From positions 2,728,001 through 2,792,000 of the forward strand of contig OX485806.1 in assembly GCA_950295325.1 (NCBI GenBank): DNA of 64,000 nt. The letters are read 5' to 3'. Origin of the DNA: Polytrichum commune (taxonomy: Eukaryota > Streptophyta > Polytrichopsida > Polytrichales > Polytrichaceae). This document shows positions 21,196-32,943 of the stretch, piece after piece. Both the position numbers and the translations under genes were made by a program. The notes beneath the pieces are model-generated. The model was not told the DNA's origin. It saw nothing but the letters and a program-made list of their open reading frames with translations, and did not search any database. Position 1 is the stretch's first letter. Each line of letters starts with the position of its first letter.

Positions 21196-22894
21196 TGTGA
21201 GCCAATATGGTGCCCACACTTCAATTTAACCTTTATAACATCTTCAAAGGTGCAGTTGTGCCTTAAATAAATTGGTTAGAAGCTCGAGTACTTAGGGTTT
21301 TCAAAGTTTAGGGGATTTAAGTTTTTATGTTAGACCGTGTGAATGGTAAGGGAAAAGGCTAAAAAGAAAAACAAAACAAGTAATGAGTCAATTAGATTTC
21401 AGTGATTATTAAAATCAAGGGATTTAAGTTAGGACTATGGGTGTGGGGAGTAAAAAAATATTGTTGGTTTAGGATTAGGGGGTTGCCCGTTTAAGGAAGG
21501 GGGTATGAGCTTGGAGGGATAAGGCAGCTGGATTTCCGGGGTCCCCAGGGAAGGGGTCCGGGAAGTCCAGGGACTTCTCTCTCTCACTCTCTCTTGCTCT
21601 ATCTCTAACGGGTGCCGGAGTGAAGGGGGTCTGGACAGGGGGTTGAAGCCCTGTTGGAATTTCGACGAATGCGACTACAGGCCAATCACCGCGGGGAATG
21701 GCAACCAGGAGCGTTTCCAAGGCACGGTGATGGAGCTGATGAGCGCTTTTGGTTTGAGGCGCATTGCAAGTTACAATGTGAAAATAAGAGGCGGCTGGAC
21801 TTGTCCCAACAAGGTTAGATCTACATTCAAGCTGCGGCATTCGTTGAGCTAAGTGCCCTCGTTTGTGAAAACTCTAATCTGATCTTGGTTCGCGGGGGTG
21901 AAATTCATTCTGGAGCGGCTGGGATTGGCTCTCAGTATTGGATGCAGAGTGTGAGGATTCGGAGCCTCACAAGCTCAAGGCAAGAATATGAGTGCAGGTG
22001 AAAGGCCAAAATTGTGAGTGTTGGGAATTTAACGGTGTTGACACCGAATCGAAGGTTCCCGAATGAGATCATTCGGTGGAATCCAGCAATCCTAGCACAC
22101 ACTGCCTTGAACACTGGACCGGATTGAGAAGTTGATTCAACATCAGGGTTACTCAGTTTAATGCCGCTGCCACTAGACCAAATGCGGACAGAGGAGGAGT
22201 GATGAATCAAAGTTAATGTGTGGGGCTTAAGCGCCACAGGTGGGATCAAAGGCTCTGGTAGGCATGACGGAAGGAGGTGGACATTGAAGAAGGCGGGCTT
22301 CGAGGACAGAATCAATTCAATGGATGCAACCAGGGCATCAGGGGGCAGTTGGGAGGCTCGGTGTTCGGGTGGCTTCGAGGAGTTGCTGGTTACAGGTGAT
22401 GGGGAGTCTGGAAGCAATGTTGCTGCCGGAAGGGCCACTGCCGGGCAGGAGCTCTGGGAATCTTAGGGAATCAGAAGGTGGTAGGTAGTTAGCTGAGGGA
22501 GGAGAGATTAAGGGATTAGATACTAAATAGATTCTGTTAAGTTGTTTAGTTAACTGTAGCTAAATGGAAGAATGGTTAGGCATGCCAAGGTACATTTTGT
22601 GTGGCCGAAGCAATTATGGAAATAGTGGTGTGTAGTTCACATTTCTTATTGTTGGGGTTGAGTTGTGGATTTGGTGTTGATTGTGGTGGATTGTAAGTGT
22701 TATCGAGACTCGCAAGGCAATAAGTGTTTCTAAACACTTGACTTGGTGTGGTTCTGAATAAAGAGTGTGTATTCTTGTTTAAGTGTTGGGCATGGGGAAG
22801 GTAATTATGAAGCTGAGAGAATTCAACGAGTACATGTGAGCCAGAGGCTCTCACCTGGATTACGACGCTTAAGGGTGGGGGTTTATGGCTGACA
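21196..22894 (+). mobile_element. Solo LTR (1699 bp), target duplication GTCTC
   Basis: It begins TGTGAGCCAATATGGTGCCC at 21196 and ends at 22894 in GACGCTTAAGGGTGG...GGCTGACA, the family 3' terminus. Perfect GTCTC duplications lie at 21191-21195 and 22895-22899. Its GC-rich middle resembles the LTR at 18873-20480 in reverse. No internal element sequence flanks it. Confidence 0.9.
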
Positions 22895-23891
22895 GTCTCA
22901 AAAAATGATTTTCTCTAATATTATGTCTTCAAAACTCCAATGAAAATGAGGTTCGGCTCAAAGGTATTAGAAACCGGAACCACTAAAGTATAGACACATG
23001 TGTGGTGTATTGACACAGGGTGGGGACTTGTCATGGTGTATTCCTTTAGTACTTGTGATGTTGTTGTGACCTCCACTATGTATTTCCGGAGTCACATCGG
23101 CAAGGTTGAGTACGCTAAGCACGACTCCATTGGCTCGGACCCATGATCCAAAACCATGTGGCACCTTTCATGCCATGTGATCTCGTGGGTACGCCCTTGT
23201 ACTACGGGGCTTGGGATATGGAGAATCTATTTTTTTGGTTATTACAAGGGCAACAACCTTTTGAGTCCATTCCTCCCCTAATGGATTGACCACGTGACAA
23301 GTGGTAAGAAAAAATACAAAAGTTTTATGCTTACTATCATATTATGGGAGAGATTGGACGATTTCATTAAGGGGGAACAATGCCATCTTCATTTCCCCTG
23401 CAAATACACCAGAGAAATCTTAAGGGTTAACTTGCCAAACTCTTTGAGGTCACCTCGTGCACATAGCCCTATGCTCTTATTGAGGTAACCACTGTTCTTC
23501 ATGTCCTTTGTCTAAATCTCTTTTGAATAACTAATTAACTCATTGTATATTACATTAAATAATCAATATTATGAATATAGAGTAAAAAATCAATGTAATC
23601 GTGACAAAAATTTAGGTCCTTTGTATATTTTCTATAGTCTATATATTATTTTCTATGAGTTTGCACATAGCGCATGTCAACAAAAGAGGGATTTGTGAAT
23701 AATAGTATCATTGTTTGCAAAGTGGGTACAAAACATAGTGTGGACTGTGGAACTTCAATGTCTCTATCCTTCATGAACCTCTCCCAACAAATCAATCACA
23801 TTCACACTGCCTCAGACGCTGCCACAACCGCCAAAATTCATGATGTAGTATAGGGTACATATCTCCATGGTGGTATCCACGTAGAACATGG
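22895..23891. other. Unit B flank, partly shared with unit C, no gene seen
   Basis: Homology to unit C resumes near 23165. The portion 23690-23860 retains only the 3' end of the SWIM-like ORF that is longer in unit C (47696-48172). Confidence 0.5.
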
Positions 23892-23899
23892 AATATGTA

Positions 23900-24307
23900 C
23901 ACGGGGAGGTCACTCCATTGTCAAGTTGAAAACCACGTGCAAACAAAAAAAATCTATTTTTTCTAAGTTGCATCAACAAAATTGGTCAAAAATTTATCAA
24001 AAAAATATATGAGTACATATACATGGTATCTGTTACATAGTAAAAAATGATAACCAAATTTGATAATTTGTTTTTTTCTAGAAAACATACCGTTTCTAAC
24101 TAGAATGACGCAGAATTGAACTAAAACAATTACTAGAAAAATGGAGATGACTAAAACTTTCAGAAAAATATACAAAAGATATTATCAATGGATATATATA
24201 TAGAAAAAATATCATAATTTTTAAAATTATCTATGGCATATAATATAGGGGTAGCAAACTTTGTTCGCACGTGGTTTTCAACTTGACAATGGAGTGACTT
24301 CCCCGTG
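23900..24307. mobile_element. hAT-like MITE, target duplication AATATGTA
   Basis: A 408-bp element with termini CACGGGGAGGTCACTCCATT and its inverted counterpart (GGAGTGACTTCCCCGTG). The inverted repeat extends about 40 bases inward through the ACCACGTGC motif. Perfect 8-bp duplications AATATGTA lie at 23892-23899 and 24308-24315. The corresponding site in unit C (near 48165) is uninterrupted. It is a sister copy of the MITE at 15925-16334. Confidence 0.9.
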
Positions 24308-25085
24308 AATATGTAACATGGAACATGGAACATGGAACATGGCCTTGTAGTTATGATGCCGACATCGCATGACCAACATTGCACATTCTTGCGAATTTCA
24401 CTAGGTGATGCCTTCAACCTTGTAATTCCCTCTCAAGCCAGTTCTTTTCAAACTACATCTACCACGACATTGAATGACATATATAAATACCTTGCTAAGA
24501 AAGTTGCATAATATCATGTTCTCCAAGGTTATTTTCTTGCAGATTTAAAGTTTATCAAATGGAAGCAAAAGCAACTAATAGCACGCGAAGTCGCTACGAC
24601 GCAAGTGAATCTTACAAGTCCTTCTTTACAGAAAAAGGGCTGGGAAAAAAATTCTAAAGCGACACCACATTTCTTGTGGTCCCCATTGGCCAAGAAACAA
24701 ATATCTAGAAATATCTAATATGGATGTTGCAAACTACATACTATGTTCTTAAGAATTTAATGGTAATCTATTGCATGTAGTATTCAGATTATTTTCTCGT
24801 TTTCTCGGTGCTTTCCACTTGTTCCACGGTGGTGCCCATATTTTATGTTTTATGCCTCCTTAACGTTTGTCTAGGACCTTTCAATTACCTCAAACTTCGT
24901 ATAGGAGAACTAGTGTTCCATGTTACACCACGTTCAACAATATAATGTTCGCATCTGATTGTATTTAATAATTATTTTTTCCAATTACATTTATTTTTAT
25001 TCATTGGCCATGCATTGAACCTCATTCATGACAACACAATCCTCCACGTATGTGTGCAATATATAATTGTAAGACTACAACAAAT

Positions 25086-25460
25086 TCATTGTACAAGACT
25101 TATACCTTTGAAGGACAATCTAACACTAAAGAAGATTGGTTGTGCTTGACTTATACCTTTGAAGGATAACCCAATACTATAGCAAAATGAATCTGCAAGA
25201 CTTACACCTTTGTATAACAACCCAACAATAAAATAAAATGAATGTGTAAAATATTTAACCTTCAAAAGACAACCCAACACTATAACAAAATGAATGTGCA
25301 AAACTTACACCTTTAAAGGACAATCCAATATTATCACAAAATGTATGTGCAAGAGTTAAACTTTTGAAGGACAACCCAATACTAAAATAAAATAAATGTG
25401 CAGGACTTATACCTTTCAAGGACAACCCAACACTAGCAAAGTGGATGTGCATGACCTATA
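25086..25460. repeat. 57-bp minisatellite (unit B copy)
   Basis: About six to seven degenerate copies of a unit containing ACTTATACCTTTGAAGGACA, an ACCCAACACTA segment and AAATGAATGTGCA. Because 57 is a multiple of three, the minus strand stays open and reads as repeats of SFCYSIGLSFKGIS. The paralogous array is at 48945-49345. Confidence 0.8.
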
Positions 25461-26725
25461 CATTTACGTCAAAGTGACTCTTCATAAAAAAAAAGTGTTT
25501 CATATAAATATATTATATGAGAAAATACCTTTAATCATCTAATCTATGTTAACTTCGAAGCATATTCAAATTTTATATTTATACACCTTATTCCATACAT
25601 TCATTAGTCAATTTTTAGATTCAACTTTTGTCTTAACTCTGTAATTTTGTATTGACTACGTAGCTCCATTGTTTATGTGATATCCAGGTTCCTCCATCAC
25701 AAACTTCACGTTTCATTCCATCTTTTTATGTACCTCTTATTGAAGTACCTTAATCAACGCATTTCTATTGATAGTCCTTGTCCATATTGCCTTATTCAAC
25801 TGTAGTTCAATATCAATCCCCGTAGAACACTCGTATTATTAGATCAAATGGTGTATAACACAATAATATTCCAATCTTTTATGTTCTTCATATTGTCCTA
25901 GTATTTTATTTTAATTTTATTATGACCTATCTTGAAGTGGAATTTGGTCTATGTCTGGTTTATCTCACATAGGATATGGGGTCTATGTCTAATCCAATCA
26001 CAATATGTCAACACGATTATATTGTCCCCCCCCCCTTTGACAACCTTGGATAACTTAATCCACCTACAATATGGAGCATCCTCAATATAGACAGGGTAAC
26101 AATAGGGGACCTCCTCCTAGAGGTCAAGGTGGTCAAAATGTGGAGAGGAAGGAGTTCCATCCCTTTTGTAGAAGATGGCATGCATAAGGTCAATGTTGGT
26201 CCGAGGGACAAGGTTATGGTTGTAGTAATTGTGGGGGAAACCATCCTTCGGACGAATGTCGTCAACCGGATAAGATTATTAGTATGCCTAACCCGGTGGT
26301 CAATCCACAACAACAAGCGAGGAACAACATGAGGGGAGCTAGACCACAAGGTGGACCACCGAATGAGCTTAGGCCACCGAATTTGTATTATGACCATGGT
26401 AACGCGAGACAAACCTTTCATCCACCGGCGGGATTGCAAACGGCGAATTGGTACATTCCAATTCAAAATATGCAAGGGGGTCCACAGAATTTCGACAATA
26501 GGAGGCAAGCTCCTCCCACGGATCCGGGTCCGTCTAATTCTCAAGATGTCAGGTTTATGGATGGTGTTGTGGAGTCACATCTTGACGACACTCTTCCTCT
26601 CCAAATGGGGATTGGGGAGGAGCAAGGTCAATGGCCTCCACACACCAATGCCATCACCTATGAGTTGAGGAGTTTAGATGATGAGGTCACACATGAGGCA
26701 CCGGCGTTAGCGGTTACCACTAGGG

Positions 26726-28404
26726 TGTAAGGCCAAACCCACCACCCTTAAGCGTCCTAGTCCGGGTGATGGTTTTGAGAATCACATGTATTGTATGTAT
26801 CTTGAAAAATGCTCTCTTCACATCCCAAGGCATTCATGTCATTTTGAATCACTTTGTTTATTAGTAGTAGTCTCTTGGCTTGTGGCAGAATTGGCCTTCT
26901 CAAGGGTCCAACTGGCGGCCTTGGCAACACAAGCTTTCAAGGATATTCTCCTTGCACCTTTGATTATCCTCTCATTCACCTTGCCATTGCTAGAGTCCTC
27001 CTCTTTCTCCATTGTTATATAAGTGATTGATTTTTACCAAAAATGATGTAAGTGTTGAAGACACTCCCTCAATGGTTAACCTCAAATACAATTGCTTGTA
27101 AAAACCACACACCCTCCTAGCTATCTAATCACACAACTCACACATTGACTAATCTAATTAAGCCATCTCCCTAAGTCCTAATTCTAAAGTCACCCACATC
27201 ACTCATTAGGTGATGGTTTCACTAACTTAATCTCCAACTAATTCTCAGGTCTCCTAATCCAGCTCGGCTTGGTTTACCCTTGATCTGGTGGCAACTTCGG
27301 CTTAACAGCAACCCTTAGTCTGCTGGCCGAACCGGTAGCTCCTTAGTCTGCTGGCCGGACCGGTAGCTCCTTAGTCTGCTGGTCGAACAGTAGCTCCTTA
27401 GTCTGCTGGTCGAACAGTAGCTCCTTAGTCTGTTGGTCGAACAGTAGCTCCTTAGTCTGCTGGTCGAACAGTAGCTCCTTAGTCTGCTGGTCGAACAGTA
27501 GCTCCTTAGTCTGCTGGTCGAACAGTAGCTCCTTAGTCTGCTGGCCGAACAGTAGTTCCTTAGTCTGCTGGCCGAACCGGTAGCTCCTTAGTCTGCTGGC
27601 CGAACAGTAGCTCCTTAGTCTGCTGGCCGAACCGGTAGCTCCTTAGTCTGCTGGTCGAACAGTAGCTCCTTAGTCTGCTGGCCGAACAGTAGCTCCTTAG
27701 TCTGCTGGGCAGAGCTCAGTACAATCACAGCTAAGGGTTGGCCAAAGCTTATTAATCGCCCTAACCCACACACTAATTAGTAGTCCACCTAAAGGGCTTT
27801 CAAACTACAAGCTAATTTGGTGACCCTAAGCCTCTAATTAAATACTTTGCTACTTGGTTTTTATGATTTGGACTAATTAACTAAACTAACTCCCTAACAT
27901 CACTAAGGGCTAACTAATCCACACACGTGGCTTTCAAGCTATAAGAGCTCACTCCCGTGGGAGAACTTGAGAGAGAGAGGTAAATGAGAGAAAAACACCT
28001 TAAGTAGCAAAGAGGGAGAGAGGGAGAGAGGGAGAGAGAGGTGAGGATAGGGTGAGAGGATTAGCACCTCCAATCACAATCCTTTAACCCTCTCCTCCAA
28101 AGTAATGACTAATCCCCATCCACCAAGCTTCCTTCTTCCTAAACTAACAAGGTGGATCCAAAAGTGGGCATTTAACCCGCGGAGCTCACCTTGCCTCACC
28201 TTACCCCCTACTCACATAATGAAGGCATCCTCTTATTGAAATAAAACCTTGAAATAACCACTCAACGCATTCTACTGCCTAAACTTAAATCCACACCACA
28301 CTTCATTATTTTTATGTTTTGTGAATAATCATAACCCTCAAAGTCAAACTAAAATTGGTTTCGAAGAGTTAATCACCACATGTGGGCACCATTTTGGGCT
28401 CACA
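26726..28404 (-). mobile_element. Solo LTR nested in gag, target duplication TAGGG
   Basis: A 1679-bp LTR on the minus strand. It starts TGTGAGCCCAAAATGG at 28404 and ends at 26726 in GACGCTTAAGGGTGG...GGCCTTACA. Perfect TAGGG duplications lie at 26721-26725 and 28405-28409. Deleting the LTR and one TAGGG joins the gag reading frame without shift or stop. This supports both the boundaries and nested insertion into a Ty3/gypsy element. The interior holds a 27-bp minisatellite. Confidence 0.93.
27311..27709. repeat. 27-bp minisatellite inside the solo LTR
   Basis: About 15 tandem copies of CTCCTTAGTCTGCTGGTCGA plus a short tail. Variants read GGCCGAACCGGTAG or GGTCGAACAGTAG, giving 27- to 29-bp units. 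The related LTRs have different repeats at the corresponding place. Confidence 0.92.
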
Positions 28405-28898
28405 TAGGGCCATGAGGGGGAAGGCTCCATTAGAGGAAGGTGTAGAGGGTCAAGAGGAGTATTCTTCGGATGAGGGCCCTAACCTTTCGGAGTTGGATAG
28501 AGTAGCTAGGGTAGCTAGGAGGGCCACTAGGGAGTTAGAGAAGGAGAATGTGATTCTCCATGATAGGGAGAGGCATAATGTTATTCATGAGTTGGAGGGT
28601 AGTGAAAGGGGAGAATGGGAAGGACCGGGAATTCCTTTGGATGAGTTCGATGGTGTTGGCAATGCCAAGGTGGAGAAGGCGAGTGGCTATGATTTATGGC
28701 CCGATCTTAGCTCACTTAAGGCCGATATTACCTTTGGACAATTGTTGGAGATCTCACCCATGGCTAGGAAGACTCTCAAGAAAGGGTTGCCGGTGACTAG
28801 GAGGACTAGGAAGGTGAAGACTAGGGTAGCGGCTAGAGTTCAATTGCAAGGAGGAGGACGGGATGTCAAGGCGATTGAGATTGAGGTTATGGTGGTGG

Positions 28899-29960
28899 TA
28901 TGAGCCCAAAATGAGTGCTCATATTTGTTTTATGGTTAGAATTTATTTAGCATTGCATTTGGAGTGTTATCAAAACAATCAAAAGTATAAAAAGAGTGAG
29001 GCTTGGTGTGGGATATGTTTTAGGCCTTAAGCCTATTTTGTGTGATTAATTATAAGCTTAGTGACCTTAGGTAGTGTTTTGTTTAAGTGTGTAGTATTTG
29101 ATGAGGCAAGGGGAAGGGCCTTGGGCTTTAATGTTTGAATTAGAACATGTTCTTGTTGGTTTAGAGGGTGAGGATTTGGTGGATAGGATAAGGTCCTACT
29201 AAGTAGGAGAAGGGTAAAGGGGTTTGTGGCCTTGGGTGCCCTCTCCTCCTCCTCCTCTTCTTTCTTCACTCTCTCTCTCTCTCTTCACTCTCTCTCTCTC
29301 TCTCCCATCTCTCCCTCCCTCTTGGTCTCCTAATAGAAGATAAAGTCTTAGCTAGAAGGTGTGGGGATTAGTTAAAAGTTAGTGTGATTAGGTGATAGAG
29401 TTAGTTAAGGGGTTGACCTTATTAGGTAGCTTGTTACTTTTATAGTTTGAATTATTTAGTTGGTTACTTGGAGAAGGCTGGAATTAGCAGCTGGCTAATT
29501 GGAGAAGGCTGGGATTAACAGCTGGCTAGTTATTTGGAGGCGCTGCTAATTAGTTAGCTGGTTATTTGGAGGCGCTGCTAATTAGTTAGCTGGTTATTTG
29601 GAGAAGGCTGGAATTAGCAGCTGGCTAAACTTAGAGGCTTAGTGTAGGAGTGAATGTAGGCCTAACTACTATTGCATTAAGGGGGAGAGATCCCAATTAG
29701 CAAGAAGGTGGCACAAAGGAATAAGCTTTTAGTAGGGATGTGGGTGTGGTTTGTAAATTAGTGTAGGAGGAAGGGAACCATTGGAGAATAACATTTTTAA
29801 TGCTTGTACTCGTATTATGGAATAAATTGGTGTGCAAGAATTGATGGAAGCTTAAATGGAGTTTTATGAAGTTGGCAAGAGGAAGCTATGTGAACATGAG
29901 TGTGATACCCATTCCCTCACCCAGACTAGGACGCTTAAGGGTGGGTGGTTTGGCCTCACA
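28899..29960 (+). mobile_element. Solo LTR nested at the gag-protease boundary
   Basis: A 1062-bp plus-strand LTR from TATGAGCCCAAAATG (canonical TGTGAGCCC with one G-to-A change) to GACGCTTAAGGGTGG...GGCCTCACA. The flanks are GGTGG (28894-28898) and TGTGG (29961-29965), matching at four of five positions. Removing the LTR and one flank restores the frame from gag into protease. It contains a CT microsatellite (29270-29305) and about five copies of a 30- to 36-bp repeat. Confidence 0.85.
29458..29632. repeat. 30-36-bp minisatellite inside the solo LTR
   Basis: Tandem variants of GGAGAAGGCTGGAATTAGCA followed by GCTGGCTAATT or GCTGGTTATTTGGAG. It sits in the same LTR position as the unrelated minisatellites at 27311 and 62603. 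Confidence 0.85.
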
Positions 29961-29965
29961 TGTGG

Positions 29966-30717
29966 ACAAGGTGGTTCCTAATGTGTTGGTGGATGGAGGT
30001 AGTGGGCTAAATACCTTGCCGGAACACACCATGAAGAGGTTGGGTTTTAGTCTCACAGGTCCATCACCTTTCATCATCAATATGGCGAATCAAACACCGG
30101 CCGTGCCTTTGGGAATGATTAAGAATTGTAGGATTAGCACCGGAGAGGAAGAGTATGTGGTTACTTTTCATGTCATCAAAATGCATTCTAACAAGGATAC
30201 ATTCCCCATCTTGTTAGGTAGGCCTTGGTTAAGAATGGTGGATGCCATAGTGGATTGGGGAGGAGTTAAACCATCCATCACTTATGGTCCTAAGGATAAT
30301 AGGGTCAAAGTTTCCATAGGGTCGTTAGGTGGTTGGGTGAGGAAAAAAATTGCCTCATCTTCGGAGGATGAAGGTGATGACAAGAATAACGAGGAAAAGT
30401 GGATTTTAGGGGGATTGACACCTTGGGTAGATAGTGTGGAGGAAAGTGACGTTAGTCTAGTACATGTGGATGGGACTCATGATGAGGAGGCTATTGTAGA
30501 AGCTGCTAGGTTGGAGGAACCCTTGCACTTCAAGACTACGTTGACGAGAATTATGGTCGGACAAGATGTCAAGGATTATCCTAAGGTACCTGCGGATTGG
30601 TATAGGAACAAAGATGAGCAAGCTCATGTAACGGAGGCGGATTGGAAGTATGTAGATGTGACGACAAAGAATGAGAAGGTTAGACAAATGAAGATGAGGT
30701 CTCAATTGGAGGAGAAA
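29966..30717 (+). pseudogene. Ty3/gypsy aspartic protease region
   Basis: It follows the nested LTR in frame. The protease active-site block reads VLVDGGSGLNTLPEH, the plant Ty3/gypsy variant with DGGS. ILLGRPWLRMVDAIVDWGG, the conserved C-terminal protease block, comes about 75 residues later. The frame runs to a TAA at 30718-30720 just before reverse transcriptase. The sequence after the stop continues in the same frame, so TAA is a nonsense mutation within a gag-pol polyprotein. Confidence 0.85.
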
Positions 30718-30720
30718 TAA

Positions 30721-32943
30721 ATCAAGGAATATAGCGAGTTGGTGGATGAGTTTAGTGACACCTTTGCTTGGTCGTATGATGAGCTTAGGGGGATCCCTAG
30801 GGAGATGGTGGAGCATTGCATTCTTTTGATTCCAGGTGCTAGGCCAATTCGACAAAAGGAGAGGAGGATCAACCCACAGTTACAATTGTCGGTTAGGGCG
30901 GAGTTAGAGAGGTTGTTGAAGGCCAGGTGTATTAAGCCGGTAGAAATTACGGATTGGGTCTCTCCGATGGTCTTGGTGAAGAAAATGAATGGGAAGTTGA
31001 GGGTGTGTGTGGATTATTGGAAATTGAATGCATGCACACAAAAGGACCACTTCTCGTTATCATTCATCACACTATTGTTAGAGGAGGTAGGTGGTCATGC
31101 GAGGTACACATTTATGGATGGGTATGCGGGCTACAATCAAATTTCCATTGCTCTCCAAGACATTCACAAGATGGCCTTCACTACTCCGTGGGGGACATTT
31201 GTTTGGGTAGTGATGCCTTTTGGTTTATGTAATGCCCCGGCTACATTCCAAAGGTTGGTCATGTACATCTTCACTGACTTGTTGTTCAAGTCCATGACCG
31301 TGTTTATAGATGATTTTAGCACTCAGTCTAGTGCTAGTTCACATTTAGAGTGTGTTAGGGAGGCTTTGATTAGGTGTAGGAAGATGCAGTTGGCTTTGAA
31401 CCCGGACAAGACATTCTTGGGTGTTCAAAAGGGAGTCCTATTGGGTTATGCAGTGAGTGAGAAGGGGAGAGAACCTGATCCTGACAAGATCGCGGTGATA
31501 GATGGATTGCCTACTCCCACTAATGCTAAGGGTATAGCCAAGTTATTAGGACATGTAGGGTGGTATAGAGAATTGATTCCTAATTTTTCTAAGATAGTCG
31601 TTCTCATTACTCAGTTGCTTAGGAAGGATTGTAAGTTTGAGTGGACCGAGGCTTGCCAAAAGGTATTTGAGGACTTGAAGGATAAGTTGAGCACTTATCC
31701 GGTGTTGAGGCCACCCGATTGGAATAAACCTTTCCATGTGTTTTGTAATGCTAGCAATGTAGCGGTGGGTAGTGTCTTGTGTAAGTCTACGGGGGAGAAA
31801 GGTAAAGACCAACCCATTGCCTATGCTAGTAAGCAATTGACACCAGCCGAGAGGAATTATTCTACCACGGAGAGGGAGTGTTTGACCATGGTGTTCTCGG
31901 TCAAGAAGTTTCATCATTACCTCATGTGTAATCCGGTTGTTTTCTTTGTGGATCACATGGCCATAAAGTACTTGGTCAACAAGGCAGAGATAAGTGAAAG
32001 GCTAGCTAGGTGGGTCTTATTATTGGAAGAGTTTGATTACACGGTGGAATATAAGCCGGGTCGCATGCACTTGCAAGCCGACCACTTGTCTAGGTTGTCA
32101 GAGGAGATGGGGGAGAATCCAGTGAATAATAGGTTGGTAGATGACAGTCTCTTTGTGGTTACGGCCAAACCGGATTGGTACGCGGGTATTGTGGAATTCT
32201 TAACCACTCAAAAGTTGCCCGAGGATTGGACAAAGGAGGAGAAGAGAAATGTTAAAGTTAATAGTAGGCATTTTGCAGTAGTAGGGAATATAGTGTTTAG
32301 GAGGAGAGCCGATGGATTTCTTAGGAGGTGTGTATCAGAGGTTGAGGTTCCTTCCATCTTAGATGTTTGTCATGATAGTGCATGTAGAGGGCATTTTTCT
32401 GGCCAACTTACCAGCCAAAAGATTCTTAGAGTAAGATATTTCTGGCCTACCTTGTTCAAAAACTCACATAATTATGTGAAGCGTTGTGACGCTTGTCAGA
32501 GGTATGCTAGGAATGATTTACGGATGGAGATGCCACTCCATGTTTCATTGCCTTTTGTGCCTTTTGAGAAATGGAGAATTGACTATGTCGGAGAAGTCCA
32601 CCCCCATTCCTCAAAAGGAATGGCTTATATTGTGGTTGTCACCGAGTACCTCACCAAGTGGGCGGAGGCCAAAGCGGTCAAGACTAATACGGCGGAGCAT
32701 GCCGCCACATTCATGTATGGGAACATTATCTCGAGGTTTGGGGTGCCGAAGATTTTGGTGAGTGATAGGGGAACTCATTTCTTAAATTCCTTAATTCAAA
32801 AAATGACCGACAAGTTCCAAATTGACCATAGAAAGACTACACCTTACCATCCTCAAACGAATGGTCAAACGGAGCGGGTCAATGGAATATTGGTGAGCAT
32901 CTTGCGCAAGACGGTTTTGGACTCTAGAGGGGTTGGGATGTGA
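30721..32943 (+). pseudogene. Ty3/gypsy reverse transcriptase, RNase H and integrase
   Basis: Positions are given from ATG 30739 (734 codons). RT: VDYWKLN (91-97, normally VDYRKLN), FMDGYAGYNQI (D127), MPFGLCNAPATFQ and the catalytic FIDDF (D191, D192). RNase H: FCNAS (337, normally D), TTERE (E378/E380), VDH (D405) and ADHLSR (D448). Integrase: H545, H552, C583 and C586 of the HHCC finger, then D615, D676 and E712. The order RT-RNaseH-INT identifies Ty3/gypsy. The D337N change, the R-to-W change at 94, the upstream TAA and a frameshift near 32925 show that it is dead. Confidence 0.95.

Larger units (their letters stand above)
11395..26067. repeat. Segmental duplication unit B (direct paralogue of unit C)
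   Basis: From about 11395 (CATGTAAGGGTTT) to 26067 (CCACCTAC) this region aligns in the same orientation with 43345-49962. It carries the dirigent remnants, dirigent gene, promoter, upstream flank, SWIM-relic end and 57-bp minisatellite. Unit B is longer because of insertions: element 12509-13821, MITE 15925-16334, a B-only block of about 6.3 kb (near 16815-23165) holding two solo LTRs, and MITE 23900-24307. About 340 bp present in C (around 47640-47975) are missing in B. Confidence 0.85.
26071..28898 (+). pseudogene. Ty3/gypsy gag fragment, interrupted by a solo LTR
   Basis: The frame begins at ATG 26071. It has an in-frame stop (26185-26187), then a zinc-knuckle-like CSNCGGNHPSDEC, then a proline/glutamine-rich region. 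At 26726 a solo LTR interrupts it. After the LTR and its duplication (28410 on), the same frame continues (KAPLEEGVEGQEEYSSDEG, and a basic segment near RTRKVKTRVAARVQ) up to 28898, where a second solo LTR starts. Most of the gag N-terminus, the leader and the 5' LTR are missing. The start at 26071 coincides with the end of unit B homology. Confidence 0.75.

Noticed and set aside
26017-26544. 175-codon minus-strand ORF opposite gag
   Set aside because: Antisense shadow of the gag frame. Low-complexity composition and no domain.
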